From positions 1 through 8,402 of the forward strand of contig UQPB01000078.1 in assembly GCA_900542835.1 (NCBI GenBank): a stretch of DNA of 8,402 nucleotides, in the 5' to 3' direction. Of the stretch, positions 6,241 through 8,402 are shown in pieces. The notes under the pieces are model-generated. The model was not told the DNA's origin. It saw only the letters and a program-made list of their open reading frames with translations, and ran no database searches. Numbering within the stretch: position 1 is the first letter of the stretch; each line of letters begins with the position of its first letter. The stretch is from an uncultured Pelosinus sp. GTDB lineage: Bacteria; Bacillota; Negativicutes; Sporomusales; Acetonemataceae. A program made the translations under genes and the position numbers.

Positions 6241-6246
6241 TAGAAT
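6241..6246 (+). promoter_or_regulatory. Candidate -10 element for the diguanylate cyclase
   Basis: TAGAAT matches TATAAT at 5 of 6 positions in the AT-rich 137-bp divergent region 6136-6272, and would give a leader of about 20 nt before ATG 6273. No good -35 lies 16-18 nt upstream, so the call is weak. For the divergent dehydrogenase I see no acceptable promoter: TATAAA directly before its ribosome site is too close to the start codon. Confidence 0.25.
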
Positions 6247-6272
6247 AGTATAGGAATGAATAACGGGGAAGG

Positions 6273-7163
6273 ATGAAGAGCGGCATGGGCGTACAGGATT
6301 GCGACGGAAGAGCGGGCGATTTAGCGGCTATTGGAAGCGGGGACGGATTTCGGCGAATATTTGAGGCAGCGCCGCTGGCGATGCTGATTTGCCGGTTGAA
6401 TGGAGACTTTATCTGTGCCAATCCGGCTTTTTACAGACTGTTGCGACTGGAGCCCGCAGCGCCGCTTGCCCATAGCTGTGATTTTGTTTATGCAGATGAC
6501 GTGGCGGCTGAGCACGAGTTTATTCGTAATGCCGGCCGCGTGCCGGCGGACAGAATCCGTTATCGCAGGGGAGACGGTACGGTTGTGGATGTGGAACGGC
6601 ATGCGGCGGTGCTGCCGGCTGAGTGCGGCGGCTGCCTGGTTATACAGATAATTGATGCCACAAGACAGAAACAGCAGGAAAGCGCTATGCGTTTTTTGGC
6701 TCTGCATGACCCGCTGACCGGACTGGGCAACCGGCTGCAGTTCCAGGAACGGCTGGCGGAGGCTTTGCGGCAGGCGGAGCAGGAGCAAACAGGCGCGGCC
6801 GTTATTTTTCTTGATCTTGACCAGTTTAAGCTCATCAATGATACCAACGGGCATCAGGCCGGTGATCAGGCACTGCGCGAGATCGGCCGGCGGATTGCCG
6901 GTTGTGTGCGCAAGAATGATACGGTTGCCCGGTTAGGCGGCGATGAATTTGTTGTCCTGTTGCCGACCGTCAGCTGCCGTCTGCAGGCTGAAGCGATTGC
7001 AAAAAAAATGGTTAGAGCCATTAAAGAGCCGTTGATTCTGTCCGGCTGTCAGTTCAGCCTGCAGGCAAGCGCCGGCGTAGCGGTTTATCCTGGCGATGGC
7101 AGCGATGCCGATCTCCTGATTGCGGCGGCGGATGCGGCGATGTATCGCTGTAAGCGCGGTTGA
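6273..7163 (+). CDS. PAS-GGDEF diguanylate cyclase
   Basis: This enzyme is predicted to make cyclic di-GMP from two GTP, under control of its own sensor domain. The 296-aa product has no signal peptide or membrane segment, so it should be cytoplasmic. A PAS domain spans about 24-130 (FEAAPLAMLIC, then NPAFYRLLRLE, ending in the RRGDGTVVDVERH and IDATRQKQ region). A short helical linker leads to the GGDEF domain (about 139-296), which opens with LHDPLTGLGNR. FLDLDQFKLIND carries the metal-binding Asp, the signature GGDEF (222-226) is intact, and RKND (213-216) five residues before it is a complete RxxD inhibitory I-site, so product feedback is expected. There is no EAL domain. GGGG at 6265-6268 is close to ATG 6273; ATG 6285, four codons on, is an alternative. 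The PAS ligand cannot be read. The neighbours give no pathway clue. Confidence 0.93.
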   Translation: MKSGMGVQDCDGRAGDLAAIGSGDGFRRIFEAAPLAMLICRLNGDFICANPAFYRLLRLEPAAPLAHSCDFVYADDVAAEHEFIRNAGRVPADRIRYRRGDGTVVDVERHAAVLPAECGGCLVIQIIDATRQKQQESAMRFLALHDPLTGLGNRLQFQERLAEALRQAEQEQTGAAVIFLDLDQFKLINDTNGHQAGDQALREIGRRIAGCVRKNDTVARLGGDEFVVLLPTVSCRLQAEAIAKKMVRAIKEPLILSGCQFSLQASAGVAVYPGDGSDADLLIAAADAAMYRCKRG

Positions 7164-7180
7164 CGGCGCTGCAGCGCCGT
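7163..7180 (+). terminator. GC-rich palindrome at the end of the diguanylate cyclase gene
   Basis: ACGGCGCTGCAGCGCCGT is an exact 18-bp palindrome beginning with the last base of the TGA stop. It can fold as a 7-bp stem with a TGCA loop. No T-run follows (TTAGTAGAATT), so it is at best a weak terminator. As a two-fold symmetric site 67 bp before the splB start it could also be a protein-binding site. Confidence 0.3.
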
Positions 7181-7188
7181 TAGTAGAA

Positions 7189-7218
7189 TTGGCAGCGGTG
7201 GCGCATACTAATGCTAAT
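7189..7218 (+). promoter_or_regulatory. Candidate promoter(s) of splB
   Basis: CATACTA (7204-7210) fits the forespore sigma-G -10 consensus CATNMTA exactly, as would suit splB, which is sigma-G controlled in Bacillus subtilis. The -35 position 17-18 nt upstream (TAGTA) is poor, and GAATT (7186-7190) is only 13 nt away. A sigma-A alternative is TTGGCA (7189-7194) with GCTAAT (7213-7218), spacing 18. Either would start RNA downstream of ATG 7211, supporting ATG 7247 as the real start. Confidence 0.35.
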
Positions 7219-7233
7219 TCACTGCAAAGAAAC

Positions 7234-7237
7234 GGAG
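7234..7237 (+). promoter_or_regulatory. Ribosome binding site that decides the splB start
   Basis: GGAG lies 9 nt before ATG 7247, while ATG 7211 has no purine-rich site at a proper distance. A start at 7247 gives 340 aa, close to the roughly 342 aa of Bacillus subtilis SplB, and aligns its first residues with the family N-terminus. Confidence 0.6.
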
Positions 7238-7246
7238 TTGCCGGAT

Positions 7247-8269
7247 ATGCGATTTATACCAAAGCAGGCTTTTTTTGAACCGCAGGCACTGGAGTATCCG
7301 CTGGGACAATCCATTTATGACCGTTTGACCGCAATGGCGGTGCCGGTCGCATTTACCAGTTCCCATAACCGTGTTCCCGCTGCCGGCAGCAGCAGTCAAC
7401 AGCAGGCTTTTAGAGACGCCAAGCAGACGCTGGTCGTCGGCGTGCGGCGCAGTCCCCAATTCGCCGCCTGTAAGCCCTCGGCGCATTATCAGCTGCCGCT
7501 TGCGACCAGCTGTCCCGGCATGTGCGAATATTGTTATCTGGCGACAAGTCTGGGCAAAAGGCCGTATGTGAGGGTCTATGTCAATACCGGCCGGATATTT
7601 GAACAGACGGCTGCCTATATCGCCGAACGCGCGCCTGCGGTAACCACGTTTGAGGGAGCGGCCGTCTCCGACCCGGTTCCGACCGAATATCTCACCGGTT
7701 TACTGCGGCAGGCAATTGAATTCTTTGCCGATCAGGAGCTGGGGCGGTTCCGCTTTGTCACGAAATTTACCGATATTGATTCCTTGCTGCCGCTTCGCCA
7801 CAACGGACATACCCGCTTTCGTTTCAGCCTGAATGCGCCTGCGGTTATCACTAAATATGAGCACTTGACGCCCGCGGCAGCCGACAGGGCGGCAGCGGCG
7901 GCGAAGGTCGCCGCCGCCGGCTATCCGTTAGGTTTTATCGTTGCTCCGATCATCGCTTTTCCCGGCTGGCAGGAAGAGTATGAGCGCCTGTTTGAAACCC
8001 TGCACCGGCAACTGGCCGGGAGCGCTTGTCCGGATCTGACGTTTGAATTTATCAGCCACCGCTTTACCAAGCGGGCTAAGAATCAGATCCTGGATTTGTT
8101 TGCCCGGACCGACCTGCCGCTTGATGAGACTGAACGGCGGTTTAAATACGGGCAGTTTGGTTATGGCAAATATCTCTATCCGCAAGACCTGCTGGCGGAA
8201 ATAAAGGAGCATATGCTTTCTTTGGCGGGGCGTTACTTCCCCGCGGCCAGTGTCGATTATATTATTTAG
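7247..8269 (+). CDS. splB: Spore photoproduct lyase SplB (radical SAM DNA repair)
   Basis: SplB reverses the spore photoproduct (5-thyminyl-5,6-dihydrothymine) back to two thymines during germination, using a SAM-derived radical. The 340-aa product keeps the family N-terminal block EPQALEYPLGQ, then KPSAHY, the cluster motif CPGMCEYC (C89, C93, C96) followed by YL, KRPYVRVYVN, RFVTKF, NGHTRFRFSLN, the YPLGFIVAPI strand and the C-terminal FEFISHRFTK and YGQFGYGKY blocks. Tyr95 and Tyr97, matching Tyr97 and Tyr99 of the Bacillus enzyme, are present. The position of the Bacillus hydrogen-donor Cys141 is Ala139 here (codon 7661-7663, ungapped count from the cluster). Cys75 (codon 7469-7471) is a possible substitute. 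Start 7247 is chosen over 7211 from the ribosome site, candidate promoters and family length. It follows the diguanylate cyclase on the same strand but with 83 bp between, so it is probably its own unit. No splA is seen. This is strong support for a spore-forming host. Confidence 0.93.
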   Translation: MRFIPKQAFFEPQALEYPLGQSIYDRLTAMAVPVAFTSSHNRVPAAGSSSQQQAFRDAKQTLVVGVRRSPQFAACKPSAHYQLPLATSCPGMCEYCYLATSLGKRPYVRVYVNTGRIFEQTAAYIAERAPAVTTFEGAAVSDPVPTEYLTGLLRQAIEFFADQELGRFRFVTKFTDIDSLLPLRHNGHTRFRFSLNAPAVITKYEHLTPAAADRAAAAAKVAAAGYPLGFIVAPIIAFPGWQEEYERLFETLHRQLAGSACPDLTFEFISHRFTKRAKNQILDLFARTDLPLDETERRFKYGQFGYGKYLYPQDLLAEIKEHMLSLAGRYFPAASVDYII

Positions 8270-8277
8270 GTAACTGC

Positions 8278-8286
8278 TTATCCACA
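8278..8286 (+). promoter_or_regulatory. Perfect DnaA-box 9-mer
   Basis: TTATCCACA, the consensus DnaA box, lies 9 bp after the splB stop. It is single: I see no second box or AT-rich unwinding tract in the remaining bases, so an origin is not supported. It may be a titration or regulatory site, or chance. Confidence 0.35.
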
Positions 8287-8333
8287 GCACGATGCCGGTT
8301 TAGCGGTTCAAAGTCAGTGTTCACGTCTGCCGC

Positions 8334-8351
8334 AAAAAGGCCGGCCGGCCT
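8334..8351 (-). terminator. Minus-strand terminator-like palindrome
   Basis: AGGCCGGCCGGCCT (8338-8351) is an exact palindrome flanked on the left by AAAAA (8334-8338). Read on the - strand it is a short GC stem followed by TTTTT, the form of an intrinsic terminator for a gene entering from the right and convergent with splB. The stem can only be about 5 bp with a GGCC loop, so strength is doubtful. On the + strand there is no T-run, so it does not serve splB. Confidence 0.35.
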
Positions 8352-8402
8352 CAGACTGTCGAGTAATCACCCTTTTAGGAGCGAAAGACTAAAGCCAGAA
8401 CT

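Noticed and set aside
6321..6854. 177-codon open frame on the minus strand opposite the diguanylate cyclase
   Set aside because: It is a shadow of the PAS-GGDEF gene and has no recognisable motifs.
7928..8290. 120-codon open frame on the minus strand over the 3' end of splB
   Set aside because: It is antisense to the conserved C-terminal half of SplB, has no ribosome site and no recognisable domain.
8360..8402. Resemblance of the right edge (GCGAAAGACTAAAGCC) to part of a c-di-GMP-I riboswitch
   Set aside because: Only a short fragment is similar, the conserved GGCAAACC and GACGCAAAGCC elements are not matched, and the window ends before a fold could be completed.

Overview
The window looks like chromosome of a spore-forming Firmicute of fairly high G+C, with many GC-rich codons. 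The evidence is a SAM-I (S-box) riboswitch of Firmicute type, a spore photoproduct lyase (a repair enzyme of germinating endospores), strong AGGAGG-type ribosome sites and lipobox-type lipoprotein export. A PBP2 beside a DacF-like carboxypeptidase would fit a rod-shaped diderm spore former such as the Sporomusa group of Negativicutes. That placement is inference from overall style; no marker gene here proves it. I see no mobile element, CRISPR array, tRNA or rRNA.

Left part (1-1428, + strand): the 3' portion of a SAM-I riboswitch, cut by the window edge, ends in an intrinsic terminator with a readable antiterminator alternative. It leads into a short gene encoding two tandem copies of a DUF2292/YezD-like unit and then metQ, the methionine-binding lipoprotein of the MetNIQ importer. 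A strong terminator follows. The ATPase and permease genes are not in the window, so this is a SAM-controlled binding-protein unit separate from metN and metI, at least on the downstream side.

Middle part (1415-4198): a complete PBP2 (mrdA, - strand) faces metQ tail to tail, and its stop codon lies inside the metQ terminator stem. A D-alanyl-D-alanine carboxypeptidase (+ strand) diverges from PBP2 across 135 bp, making a small peptidoglycan-synthesis and trimming pair. The carboxypeptidase lacks the C-terminal domain of classical family members.

Next (4195-6135, - strand): a D-2-hydroxyacid dehydrogenase followed by a PflX-type radical SAM protein, 72 bp apart with a perfect 17-bp hairpin between them. 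The radical SAM gene and the carboxypeptidase converge so tightly that both TAA stops are read from one TTAA palindrome.

Right part (6136-8402, + strand): a cytoplasmic PAS-GGDEF diguanylate cyclase with intact GGDEF and I-site, then splB. The SplB has the radical SAM cysteines and both tyrosines of the active-site region, but an alanine where the Bacillus enzyme has its hydrogen-donor cysteine (Cys141). Another cysteine lies 14 residues before the cluster. The last 133 bp hold a perfect DnaA-box 9-mer and a minus-strand terminator-like palindrome, but no gene I can support.

Most of the window is ordinary housekeeping and accessory chromosome. The points most worth a second look are the duplicated YezD-like protein under SAM-riboswitch control and the splB with an altered catalytic residue and a possible forespore-type promoter.
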